A DNA stretch of 40,308 nucleotides from Ruminococcaceae bacterium UBA1730 (lineage in GTDB: Bacteria; Bacillota; Clostridia; Oscillospirales; Acutalibacteraceae). The stretch spans positions 1 through 40,308 of the forward strand of contig DCII01000057.1 in the NCBI GenBank assembly GCA_002315935.1, written 5' to 3'. Positions 7,256-15,639 of the stretch are shown here, in pieces; positions within the stretch are counted from its first letter, which is position 1, and each line of letters begins with the position of its first letter. Below the pieces are notes generated by a model. That model was not told where the DNA came from and made no database searches. It was given only the letters and a program-made list of their open reading frames with translations. The translations under genes and the position numbers were made by a program.

Positions 7256-8065
7256 TCAGTTTTGTGACTTCTCAATTTTCTTTGCTTCATCCCAAAGCTC
7301 ATCAAGAATTTCAATGGATGATTGCTTCATGTCAATGTTTCTTTCCTGAGCAAGTCTTTCAACATCAAGATACCTTGAAAGAAATTTATCGCTTGATGCC
7401 GTCAGTGCTTCCTCTGCATCAACCTTGACAAATCTTGAAACATTGACTGCCGAAAACAGCAAATCGCCGAGCTCCTCGGAAGTGTTTGCTTCATCCCTGT
7501 TTTCAATTGCCTGCTTAAGCTCGCCTATTTCTTCATAGAGCTTATCAACTGCACCCGAAACATCGTCCCAGTCGAAGCCTGCATCAGCCGCCTTCTTCTG
7601 AATCTTTGTTGCACGCATCAGAGCGGGAAGCTCACGGGGAATGCTCTTCATTGAATCAGAGGTCTTTTTCTGACCCTTGGTTTTCATTTTGATTGCATCC
7701 CAATTTGTCAGCACATCGTCAACACCGTTGACATTGACATCGGCGAAAATATGGGGATGGCGTTCAATAAGCTTTTTGCAGATACCATCTGCAACCTTGT
7801 TGAAATCGAAGTTACCTTCCTCTTCTTCCATAACGGAATGAAAAACAACCTGCATAAGAAGGTCACCAAGCTCTTCGCAGAGAAGAACCTTATCATCCTT
7901 ATTGATGGCTTCGATAACCTCATAGGTTTCTTCGATAAGATTTTTCTTTATGCTCTGATGGGTCTGAGCCGAATCCCACGGGCAACCGCCGGGAGCACGA
8001 AGAAGACGCATAATCTTAATAAGGTCCTCTGAATTATAGCTTTCTTTAAAATCAAAACCGTGCAT
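7256..8065 (-). CDS. mazG: Nucleoside triphosphate pyrophosphohydrolase MazG
   Basis: A 269-residue tandem MazG protein that hydrolyses NTPs or dNTPs to monophosphates plus pyrophosphate. The first MazG domain (about 20-125) has GGCPWDSAQTHQS, EETYEVIEAI and EELGDLLMQVVFH, giving the EExxE...ExxD Mg-binding pattern. The second (about 145-255) has EEIGELKQAIE and EELGDLLFSAVN. The order flippase - mazG - HU - S4 protein corresponds to yabM-yabN-hbs-like-yabO in other Firmicutes. B. subtilis YabN carries an extra tetrapyrrole methylase domain at its N-terminus that is absent here. Confidence 0.92.
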   Translation of the reverse strand: MHGFDFKESYNSEDLIKIMRLLRAPGGCPWDSAQTHQSIKKNLIEETYEVIEAINKDDKVLLCEELGDLLMQVVFHSVMEEEEGNFDFNKVADGICKKLIERHPHIFADVNVNGVDDVLTNWDAIKMKTKGQKKTSDSMKSIPRELPALMRATKIQKKAADAGFDWDDVSGAVDKLYEEIGELKQAIENRDEANTSEELGDLLFSAVNVSRFVKVDAEEALTASSDKFLSRYLDVERLAQERNIDMKQSSIEILDELWDEAKKIEKSQN

Positions 8066-8097
8066 TTCCGAACCTCGCTGAGTTAGTATACACCATT

Positions 8098-9882
8098 TTA
8101 ACTCAAAAGTCTATATTTTTCAAGCATTTTTGAAATTTTTTCTCCTTTGGGCAAAATAACAATATCACTTTCGGTAATTCCGCCCATCAGAAGAAGAGAT
8201 AGAACATATATTGCCGCACCGCAGAAAGCCGCCGCAGCTGCGGCAAAGCCAGAGCCGTTGAACAGAGAAGACAAAACCGCATTTGTTATGTATGCCGCCG
8301 CACTGCAAAAAACCGAGCAGAAAAGCGGCTTAAAAAGAACGGATTTCACATCAATTCTGACATCCGAAATTTTCAGAAGCGAATACATATTGCAGACTAC
8401 TATTATCAGATAAAACAGAACAGTTCCCGCAACCGCTCCGTAAATATTGATTTTCGGATTGCCAACCAGAACATAATTGCATATTATCTTGCAGACCGCC
8501 GCAACGGAAACGGATTTCATGGGAATATCCGTTCTGCCGATTGCCTGAAGCATATTCGCCGTCGGCGTTGAAACGGCAATAAGCGGAGTTGCTATGCCGT
8601 AAGCCATAAGCATGGGAGCGATAACCGAAACCGAATCGGAGCTGGCTCCCCTGCCGTAAAGAATATTCAAAATCGGTCCTGCAAGGCAAGCCATTCCGAA
8701 GCCTGCCGGCAAAGAAATCATCATGCAGATTCTGATAACTGTTTCTATTGTTGAACGGATTTCATATTTATTCTCCGCAACCCAGCCTGCCGCAAGAGCC
8801 GGCAATGCACTCACTCCGAGCTGAACGGTAATTGTCGGCACAAGAGTCTTGAAATCAAGTGCCGTTCCGTAAGCTCCCCAGAGGTAACGGACCGTTTTCG
8901 GAATATCGGAAGCATTCAGCCTTCCGAGCGAAACAGCCTTGTCAATTGCCGTTCTGTGAAGCAGATAAACCGAATTATAATCCTTATTCAGTGCAGAAAG
9001 AAGCCTCGCCTGAATTGTTGTTGTGTCTATTATATTAGTAACATTCATAATAAGAGTGCTGATAACCATCGGCACGGCAATGGCTGTCATTTCCCTGAAA
9101 ATTTCGGATGATGCTCTCTGCTTCGGAGAATTGATTAGCATTCCTCTTGTTATGCCGTCGCCCTTAACGGAGTGATAGATAATAACAAAAATCAGGCTCA
9201 TTAGAGAGCCTGCGGTCACTCCTGCCATTGCCGCCGCCGCAGAAACAGGTGCAATTATCCCTGCAAGCTCTTCGGAATTCTCAACCGTTTTTCCGAAAAC
9301 AATTCCGCCGTTTTCATATTGCGAATATCCGATAACCGAAACAATCCTTGCAAGCGAAAGACCGATGCACAGCTTTCCGAAGGCTTCGATAATCTGCGAA
9401 ACCGCAACGGGTGTCATATTCTGCAAGCCCTCGTAATATCCACGATAGGCGGACACTATGCAGCAGATAAAAACAAGCGGTGAAACAGAAATAACGGGCA
9501 GAAGAACATTGAAATAATCTCCCTTACCCGTTAATTTTGCATAAGGAAAAGCCACCGCAAGCAGGATGACCGTTCCGATAATTCCGACCGCTGAAAAGGT
9601 CTTTTTTGAAATTCCGAAAACCTCTCTTGCCTCACGACAGTTGCCGAGAGCAACATTTTCCGCAACCATTCTTGAAATTGCAACAGGCAGACCCGTCATA
9701 GCAACGGCAAGAATCGGAGTGATGATTTCGTAAGCAGAGCTGAAATATCCCCTGCCGACACTGCCTATCATATTGGATAACGGCATTTTGAATAGAACGC
9801 CGATTATTTTGACTGCGATAACCCCTGCCATCAGAATAACCGCACCGTCAAGAACGGAATGCTTTTTTGCCAAATGCTCCAC
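8098..9882 (-). CDS. MATE/MurJ-like oligosaccharide flippase (SpoVB/YabM family)
   Basis: A protein of about 590 residues with some 14 hydrophobic segments spread over its length, of the polysaccharide biosynthesis (SpoVB/MurJ-like MOP) superfamily that flips lipid-linked sugars such as lipid II. Recognisable family patterns are KIIGVLFKMPLSNMIG near 25-40, FSSAYEIITPILAVAMTGLPVAIS-like sequence near 47-70 and LPAGFGMACLAGPIL near 397-411. The position ahead of mazG is that of B. subtilis yabM. The start is uncertain: GTG at 9882 or TTG at 9873, neither with ideal spacing from the GGAG elements. Lipid II flippase, spore cortex flippase and generic exporter are all possible. Confidence 0.85.
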   Translation of the reverse strand: MEHLAKKHSVLDGAVILMAGVIAVKIIGVLFKMPLSNMIGSVGRGYFSSAYEIITPILAVAMTGLPVAISRMVAENVALGNCREAREVFGISKKTFSAVGIIGTVILLAVAFPYAKLTGKGDYFNVLLPVISVSPLVFICCIVSAYRGYYEGLQNMTPVAVSQIIEAFGKLCIGLSLARIVSVIGYSQYENGGIVFGKTVENSEELAGIIAPVSAAAAMAGVTAGSLMSLIFVIIYHSVKGDGITRGMLINSPKQRASSEIFREMTAIAVPMVISTLIMNVTNIIDTTTIQARLLSALNKDYNSVYLLHRTAIDKAVSLGRLNASDIPKTVRYLWGAYGTALDFKTLVPTITVQLGVSALPALAAGWVAENKYEIRSTIETVIRICMMISLPAGFGMACLAGPILNILYGRGASSDSVSVIAPMLMAYGIATPLIAVSTPTANMLQAIGRTDIPMKSVSVAAVCKIICNYVLVGNPKINIYGAVAGTVLFYLIIVVCNMYSLLKISDVRIDVKSVLFKPLFCSVFCSAAAYITNAVLSSLFNGSGFAAAAAAFCGAAIYVLSLLLMGGITESDIVILPKGEKISKMLEKYRLLS

Positions 9883-9888
9883 GCTCCA

Positions 9889-10803
9889 TTAAGGAATAAA
9901 TTCTTTCAATACCGAATCCTCAGGAAGCAATGAAGCATCAATACTTCTGAATTTTTTCAGCTTTTCATAAAGCTGTTCCGCTTTTTCGGAATAATGGCCG
10001 AGGTCCTCTGCCGACAAAAGCCTTGTTGCAACATCATTGATTAAGCAAGGTTCGCACGCATGGAACGAATCAATTTTCGCATCCGCATTGTCTTCAAACG
10101 GAAACAGGTATTTATTCTCTCCGTCTATGACACTTCGCCAGATGCTGAAGGTACGGAGAACGGACATTGACCTCGTGTGATAATCTCTGACCGCTCTGCG
10201 GATAAAACGCTGGTCACGCTTCGTGAGCATAATATTTCCGTCTTCCTCATAAATTCTCGTTGAAATGCTGACAAAGATTCTGAAAATATTCTTTTCGTCA
10301 ATTCCCTGCGTAATGACGGGATTGAGAGCGTGAAGTCCCTCTATGATGATAATATCGTTTTCGCCGAGGTCAATTGATTTAACATCATCGTTACGCATTC
10401 CCGTTGAAAAATCAAATTCGGGAAGCAGAGTTTCTTTTCCGCTGACGAGAGAAGCGATTTTTTCTCTGATAAGCCCGATTGCAAGCGATTCAACGCATTC
10501 ATAATCGTCCTCGCCCCTTGAATTCTTCGGATAATCTGGTTCATTATGGTTGCGATAAAAATCATCAAGAGAAACATAATATGCTTTTCCGCCGAGCTTT
10601 TCGATGATTGCCGAAAGAATACCTGCCGTTGTGGTTTTCCCCGAGGAGCTCGGACCTGCAAGCATGACTATTTTCTTATCGGTATCCGCAAAAATTCTTT
10701 CTGCACACGCCGTTATTGATGCTCTGTATCTCTCTGCACATTCCTCAACGAATTTCTCCGGATTCTCTGCACGGGAATTTATTCTGTCACAAGTGTATTT
10801 CAT
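9889..10803 (-). CDS. Uridine kinase-like nucleoside kinase (PRK/Udk family)
   Basis: A 304-residue P-loop kinase of the phosphoribulokinase/uridine kinase family. Walker A GPSSSGKTT is at 50-58, the substrate-side motif YYVSLDDFYRNH is near 74-85, IIIIEGLHALNP near 151-162 carries the second catalytic region, and RRAVRDYHTRS near 208-218 is the LID-like region. It is longer than canonical Udk (about 210), with an N-terminal extension (1-45) and a C-terminal helical extension, as in the TGS-lacking nucleoside kinases of Clostridia. Most likely it phosphorylates uridine or cytidine, but the substrate is not certain. It lies 19 bases after hemZ and 6 bases before the flippase. Confidence 0.85.
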   Translation of the reverse strand: MKYTCDRINSRAENPEKFVEECAERYRASITACAERIFADTDKKIVMLAGPSSSGKTTTAGILSAIIEKLGGKAYYVSLDDFYRNHNEPDYPKNSRGEDDYECVESLAIGLIREKIASLVSGKETLLPEFDFSTGMRNDDVKSIDLGENDIIIIEGLHALNPVITQGIDEKNIFRIFVSISTRIYEEDGNIMLTKRDQRFIRRAVRDYHTRSMSVLRTFSIWRSVIDGENKYLFPFEDNADAKIDSFHACEPCLINDVATRLLSAEDLGHYSEKAEQLYEKLKKFRSIDASLLPEDSVLKEFIP

Positions 10804-10822
10804 TTTAAATCACCTGTTCAAA

Positions 10823-12292
10823 TCAATATGCGGAATAGAAGTCTTTTATTCCGTTTTTGCGTTCAACTATTTTATCAAAACCTGAAATATACTCATAAGG
10901 ATATTTGAAATTGAAAATGCGTTCAACATTGGTTGTGCCTGGTTCGCAGAGCTTTGTAACTCCGCCCGCACCTGCCGCAATGACTGTATGACATTCCTCC
11001 ATCATGAACACATTATATAGTCCCTCTTTGCCGGGCTTGCACCATCCGACATTTTCGAGGTTGCCGACACACTTGCTCTGGCGATACATATAGTAAGGAA
11101 GATAGCCGTTTGCCGGAAGCCTTTCCGAAGCATAATCAAGCATTTTCCTTGCTTCGATTCCGTCTGAAACCTCCGCACCGGAAGCATTCAGATTTGACGA
11201 ACGCTTGAGAGCAAGAGAATGAACTGTTATGTTTTCGGGGGCAAGGGAAATCGCCGTGTCAAGGCTTGCTCTGAAATCATCATATTTTTCCTCGGGAAGA
11301 CCTGCAATCAAATCCATATTTATGCAGTCAAAGCCGTAGGTCTTCGCAAGCCTGTATGCCCTGATAGCCTGTTCAACTGAATGGTTTCTGCCGACAATAT
11401 CAAGGGTATGCTGATTGAAGGTCTGCGGATTAATGCTGATTCTGCCGACATTATGGTATCTCAATGCACGGAGCTTTTCGGGGGTAACTGTATCGGGTCT
11501 ACCGATTTCAACGGTATATTCTCTGATACCGCTCATATCGAAGCCGTTTTCAACCGAGCATAACAGCCTGTCAAGCTGAGGAGCTTCAAGCACTCCGGGG
11601 GTTCCGCCGCCGAAATAAACGCTTTCAAGCTTAAGTCCGCATTCCTTTGCAATTCTGCCCGAAAGCTCAATTTCTTCCGCAAGCCTGTCAAGATATTCCG
11701 GCAGAAGCTTTTTGGCATTCACATTGGTTATCGAATGCGAAACGAATGAGCAGTAACTGCATCTTGTGGGGCAGAACGGAATTGAAATATAAAGGCTGAA
11801 GGATTCGGGCTTTGAAAGAGAAACAATGCTCTGCTCAGTTGAAGCAACCGCTCTTGCAAGCTCCGTTTTCTCTTTGCTCACAAGAAGGTTATTCATGAAA
11901 TAATTCTTTGCATCCTCGCTTCCCATGCTGTCAATAAGGCGAAGCATCAGCTTTGACGGACGAACACCCGTCAGCACTCCCCAGGGAGGAGTATATCCCG
12001 TAATCTCTGAAAATATGTAAAAAATCAACTGTGCGGTTTTAAGCTCACATCTGTCATGAAGCTCATCCGCAGAGCAAATAACCTTTTCTGTTTTCTCAAG
12101 ATATTTTTCACCTGTTTTAAAGCTGACAAATATCTCCGCACCGCCGTCAACGGGAGTCAGCGAGGTTACAACTTCATTTTCATCCTCGCCTTCGTTGTCA
12201 CGGCACACATCTATTTTTTCATTCGGATAAAATACTCTGCACAGATTTTCACATTCATAGTGATAATCGTGGCCAAGCACTCTGAGAATCAT
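10823..12292 (-). CDS. hemZ: Oxygen-independent coproporphyrinogen III oxidase-like radical SAM protein HemZ
   Basis: A 489-residue radical SAM enzyme of the HemZ branch. The [4Fe-4S]-binding motif CPTRCSYC uses C174, C178 and C181. The preceding 165 residues are the HemZ-specific N-terminal region, with TPPWGVLTGVRPSKL near 101-115. YFGGGTPGVL (about 226) and INMDLIAGLPEE (about 315) are the usual HemN/HemZ SAM-binding elements. Annotated as coproporphyrinogen dehydrogenase; many Clostridia carry it without a full heme pathway, so activity should not be assumed. The gene order recJ - rel - dtd - MBL - hemZ recurs in Clostridia. MBL gene stop and hemZ start are three bases apart. Confidence 0.9.
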   Translation of the reverse strand: MILRVLGHDYHYECENLCRVFYPNEKIDVCRDNEGEDENEVVTSLTPVDGGAEIFVSFKTGEKYLEKTEKVICSADELHDRCELKTAQLIFYIFSEITGYTPPWGVLTGVRPSKLMLRLIDSMGSEDAKNYFMNNLLVSKEKTELARAVASTEQSIVSLSKPESFSLYISIPFCPTRCSYCSFVSHSITNVNAKKLLPEYLDRLAEEIELSGRIAKECGLKLESVYFGGGTPGVLEAPQLDRLLCSVENGFDMSGIREYTVEIGRPDTVTPEKLRALRYHNVGRISINPQTFNQHTLDIVGRNHSVEQAIRAYRLAKTYGFDCINMDLIAGLPEEKYDDFRASLDTAISLAPENITVHSLALKRSSNLNASGAEVSDGIEARKMLDYASERLPANGYLPYYMYRQSKCVGNLENVGWCKPGKEGLYNVFMMEECHTVIAAGAGGVTKLCEPGTTNVERIFNFKYPYEYISGFDKIVERKNGIKDFYSAY

Positions 12293-12295
12293 CGG

Positions 12296-12934
12296 TTAAT
12301 CCATCCTTCTGATAAATCTGTTGCGGTGTCTCTCATGTTCGAGAGTGGTCGTTCTGTTATGACCGGGGAAAACATCATAGTCGCCGTCAAGAGCAATGAG
12401 CTTTTTCAGCGATGAAGCGAGAATTTCTGCATCTCCTCCGACAAAATCGGTTCTGCCGACTGTGAGGCAGAAAAGAGTATCGCCGCTGACAATGGCTCTT
12501 GAGTTCTCAATAATATAGCATACTCCGCCGGGAGTATGACCCGGAGTGTGCATAACCTTGATTTTTTCTTTTCCGAGAAAAAGCTCATCGCCGTCATTAA
12601 GCTTTATATCCGCTTCAAGGCATTTCTGCGGCATGGGCATATTTTCTGCGGCAAGGCTTTTTTGCGGATTTATAAGGCATTCCGCATCAAGAGCATGAAT
12701 TGCAGCCTGTGCTCCCGTTGCTTCCTTTATATCGGAAACACCCATTATATGGTCAAAATGTCCGTGGGTAAGCAAAATATACTTCAGCTTCGCTCCCGAT
12801 TTTTTTATTGCATTGAGTGTGCTTTCGTAGCACCAGCCCGGGTCAACAACTGCACATTCGGTTGATTCGTCATCCGTCAGCAACCAGCAGTTTGCGAACA
12901 CCGGATGCTCCATCGGAATAAGTTCAATTTTCAT
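12296..12934 (-). CDS. MBL-fold metallo-hydrolase (glyoxalase II-like)
   Basis: A 212-residue metallo-beta-lactamase fold hydrolase. The zinc-binding motif THGHFDH is at 56-62, MHTPGHTPGG near 129-138 supplies the next His, VSGDTLF near 150-156 the bridging Asp, and FPGHNRTTT near 191-199 the last His. This is the compact hydroxyacylglutathione-hydrolase-like (YcbL/YqgX) type seen between dtd and hemZ in Clostridia. The likely reaction is thioester or related ester hydrolysis, but the substrate is unproven. It lies 5 bases from dtd. Confidence 0.88.
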   Translation of the reverse strand: MKIELIPMEHPVFANCWLLTDDESTECAVVDPGWCYESTLNAIKKSGAKLKYILLTHGHFDHIMGVSDIKEATGAQAAIHALDAECLINPQKSLAAENMPMPQKCLEADIKLNDGDELFLGKEKIKVMHTPGHTPGGVCYIIENSRAIVSGDTLFCLTVGRTDFVGGDAEILASSLKKLIALDGDYDVFPGHNRTTTLEHERHRNRFIRRMD

Positions 12935-12939
12935 TTCCG

Positions 12940-13398
12940 TTACCTCTTATCCCATATATCGGTATCCATAATGATTGTAACAGGTCCGTCATTGTCAATC
13001 TTAACCATCATATCCGCTCCGAATTCTCCGTGTTCAACTCTGCCGATGCCGAGATTTTTAAGGCATTCGCAGAAATATTCATAAAGTGCATTCGCCTCGG
13101 CAGGAGGAGCGGATTCGGTAAACGAAGGTCTGTTGCCCTTTCGGATATTTGCACATAATGTGAACTGCGAAACAACAAGAATACCGCCGCCTATGTTGAG
13201 AATATCGAGGTTCATTTTTCCCTCTTCATCCTCAAAAATGCGGAGCCTTGCAATCTTTGAAGCGAGCAATTCAGCCTGCTCCCTTGTGTCGCCGTTCATA
13301 ACTCCGAGAAGAACATTATATCCCTTATCAACGCTTCCGATTATTTTTCCGTCAACGCTGACACTTGATGATTTAACTCTCTGAACAACTGCTTTCAT
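12940..13398 (-). CDS. dtd: D-aminoacyl-tRNA deacylase
   Basis: A 152-residue DTD protein, normal length, that removes D-amino acids and glycine from mischarged tRNA. It begins MKAVVQRVKSSSVSVDGK as the family does. The catalytic-site SQFTLCA is near 77-83 and the cross-subunit Gly-cisPro motif, seen as NDGPVTIIMDT, is near 136-146. It lies nine bases after relA with an AGGAA element in the gap and is followed directly by the MBL hydrolase gene. Confidence 0.95.
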   Translation of the reverse strand: MKAVVQRVKSSSVSVDGKIIGSVDKGYNVLLGVMNGDTREQAELLASKIARLRIFEDEEGKMNLDILNIGGGILVVSQFTLCANIRKGNRPSFTESAPPAEANALYEYFCECLKNLGIGRVEHGEFGADMMVKIDNDGPVTIIMDTDIWDKR

Positions 13399-13407
13399 GG
13401 CTTTTCC

Positions 13408-15618
13408 TCATATTCCCGAGCGTTCGATATTCAGAACACCCGATATTTTTGAAATCTTCTGCGTAACGGAATTGAGATGCTCAACGCCGTTGACCGAAAT
13501 CGTGACGGCAATGTAAGCCGTTCCGTCCTTCAGGTATCTTGAGCTGATGTCATTAATCATGATGTGCATTGAAGCCAGCATACTTGATATATCGGCAATA
13601 AGTCCGATTCTGTTAAGGCAGAAAAGACCGAGAGTGCATTTGAATTCATCTCTTGAATTTGAATCCCAGTAAGCATTAATCCATCTCTCGGGTTCGTCTG
13701 CCTTCGAAATATCCTTCGGCACATTTGTGCATTTCTTCGTGTGAATAGAAACGCCGTGACCTCTTGTGATGAAACCGATTATCTCGTCACCCGGCAAAGG
13801 ATTACAGCATCTCGAAAATTTGACAAGGCAATTATCAATTCCTTCAATAACAACACCCTCATTGCTTCTCGTCTTCTTCTTTGCGGGAGCAATGTTAATA
13901 ACAGGCTCCTCAGGCTTGTTGAGCTTATTATAGTCATCCTTGATTCTCGGCATGAGCTTCATGAGCGAAATTCCGCCGTAACCGATGGCGGCATAGAATT
14001 CCTCAACCGACTTGCAGTTCTGCCTTTCGGCAATCTTCAAAAGGAATTCCTCAAGCTCATCGCCGCTCAGCCTGATAAAGCTTCGCCTGAATTCCTTTTC
14101 AACCTCATTTCTGCCTTCCTCAATATTTTCTTCCCTGCGTTCCTTCTTGAACCATTGGCGGATTTTCGTTCTTGCCTGGCTTGTTTTGACTATCTTGAGC
14201 CAGTCTCTGCTCGGACCCTTTCCCTGCTGTGAAGAGGTGATTATCTCAACAATTTCGCCTGTTTTGACCTGATAATCAATCGGAACGATTCTGCCGTCAA
14301 CCTTTGCACCAACCATCTTACTGCCGACTGCGGTATGAATAGCATAGGCAAAATCGATAACCGTTGAGCCGAGGGGAAGATTGAAAACATCGCCCTTCGG
14401 AGTGAACACAAACACCTCTTCGGGAACAAGGTCACTCTTGATTGTTGTAACAATATCCTCAACATCGTCACTTTCCTTCTGGCTTTCAAGGAGCTGTCTT
14501 ATCCATGCAAGGCGTTCCTCAAACCTCTGCGTTCCGTTGATTCCGAGCTTATATTTCCAATGGGCGGCAATACCGTATTCGGCGGTGTGATGCATTTCCC
14601 ATGTTCTTATCTGAACCTCAAAGGGAATTCCCTCTTTGCCCAGAACGGTGGTATGAAGCGACTGATACATATTCGGCTTCGGTGTTGAAATATAGTCCTT
14701 GAATCTGCCGGGGATAGGCGTGAACATATCGTGAATTATTCCGAGGCAGTTATAGCAGTCGATAACCGTGTCAACTATTATTCTCACTGCATAAATGTCA
14801 TAAATTTCGTCTATATTCTTATTCTGCATATACATTTTGCGGTATATGCCGTGAACAGATTTTATTCTTCCGCTGACCTGTGCCGAAGCAACAACAGGCT
14901 TGACCTGCTCTTCGATTTTCTTTTTTGTATCTTCAAGGAATTCACTTCTTGACTGATTCTGCTTTTCAAGTGCATTTTCAATATCACTGTAGGCAACGGG
15001 GTCAAGATAGCTGATTGAGAGGTCTTCAAGCTCTTCTTTTATCTGTCTGATACCGAGACGGTGAGCGATTGGTGCATATATTTCGAGAGTTTCAAGTGCA
15101 ATTTCTCTTCTTCGCTGTTCCTTTTTGAAAATCAGAGTTCTCATATTATGAAGGCGGTCGGCAAGCTTGATGATGATAACACGGATATCTCTCGACATCG
15201 CAATGAGCATCTTGCGGATATTCTCTGCCTGCTGTTCTTCCTTTGAGGTTATCGAAACCTTGCCGATTTTGGTAACACCCTCAACAAGGTCGGCAACCGT
15301 TTCCCCGAATTCCGTCTGAAGCTGTTCATGAGTTATGCTCGTATCCTCAACGGTATCGTGAAGCAGAGCGGCAATGACAGAGGCTTCATCCATGCCAAGC
15401 TCCGCAATGATAATTGCAACACTCAAGGGATGGATAATATACGGTTCACCCGAAAGACGCTTCTGGTCAGCATGGGCAGCTTCTGCCGTTTCATACGCCT
15501 TTCTGACATTCGGAAATTCCGAATCGGCAATATTCTTTTTCATCAGCGAAACGAGAATATCATAGCCATCTTCGGGAGTTGAAAACAAATATTCTGTTTT
15601 TGATTTAAGTTCTTTCAT
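13408..15618 (-). CDS. relA: Bifunctional (p)ppGpp synthetase/hydrolase (long RSH, Rel)
   Basis: A 736-residue long RSH protein controlling the stringent response by making and degrading (p)ppGpp. The HD hydrolase domain comes first, with HDTVEDT at 87-93. The synthetase domain follows, with SVHGIYRKMY near 254 and the R-F-K-D motif before YISTPKPNMYQSLHT. RxKD, rather than ExDD, is typical of bifunctional Rel. A TGS domain (VFVFTPKGDVFNLPLGS, about 397), a helical and zinc-finger region with SRCCNPLPGD (about 610) and a C-terminal ACT domain (about 662-736) complete the standard architecture. It is placed between recJ and dtd as in other Clostridia. Confidence 0.96.
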   Translation of the reverse strand: MKELKSKTEYLFSTPEDGYDILVSLMKKNIADSEFPNVRKAYETAEAAHADQKRLSGEPYIIHPLSVAIIIAELGMDEASVIAALLHDTVEDTSITHEQLQTEFGETVADLVEGVTKIGKVSITSKEEQQAENIRKMLIAMSRDIRVIIIKLADRLHNMRTLIFKKEQRRREIALETLEIYAPIAHRLGIRQIKEELEDLSISYLDPVAYSDIENALEKQNQSRSEFLEDTKKKIEEQVKPVVASAQVSGRIKSVHGIYRKMYMQNKNIDEIYDIYAVRIIVDTVIDCYNCLGIIHDMFTPIPGRFKDYISTPKPNMYQSLHTTVLGKEGIPFEVQIRTWEMHHTAEYGIAAHWKYKLGINGTQRFEERLAWIRQLLESQKESDDVEDIVTTIKSDLVPEEVFVFTPKGDVFNLPLGSTVIDFAYAIHTAVGSKMVGAKVDGRIVPIDYQVKTGEIVEIITSSQQGKGPSRDWLKIVKTSQARTKIRQWFKKERREENIEEGRNEVEKEFRRSFIRLSGDELEEFLLKIAERQNCKSVEEFYAAIGYGGISLMKLMPRIKDDYNKLNKPEEPVINIAPAKKKTRSNEGVVIEGIDNCLVKFSRCCNPLPGDEIIGFITRGHGVSIHTKKCTNVPKDISKADEPERWINAYWDSNSRDEFKCTLGLFCLNRIGLIADISSMLASMHIMINDISSRYLKDGTAYIAVTISVNGVEHLNSVTQKISKISGVLNIERSGI

Positions 15619-15639
15619 CTATCACACGCTCCGATAAAA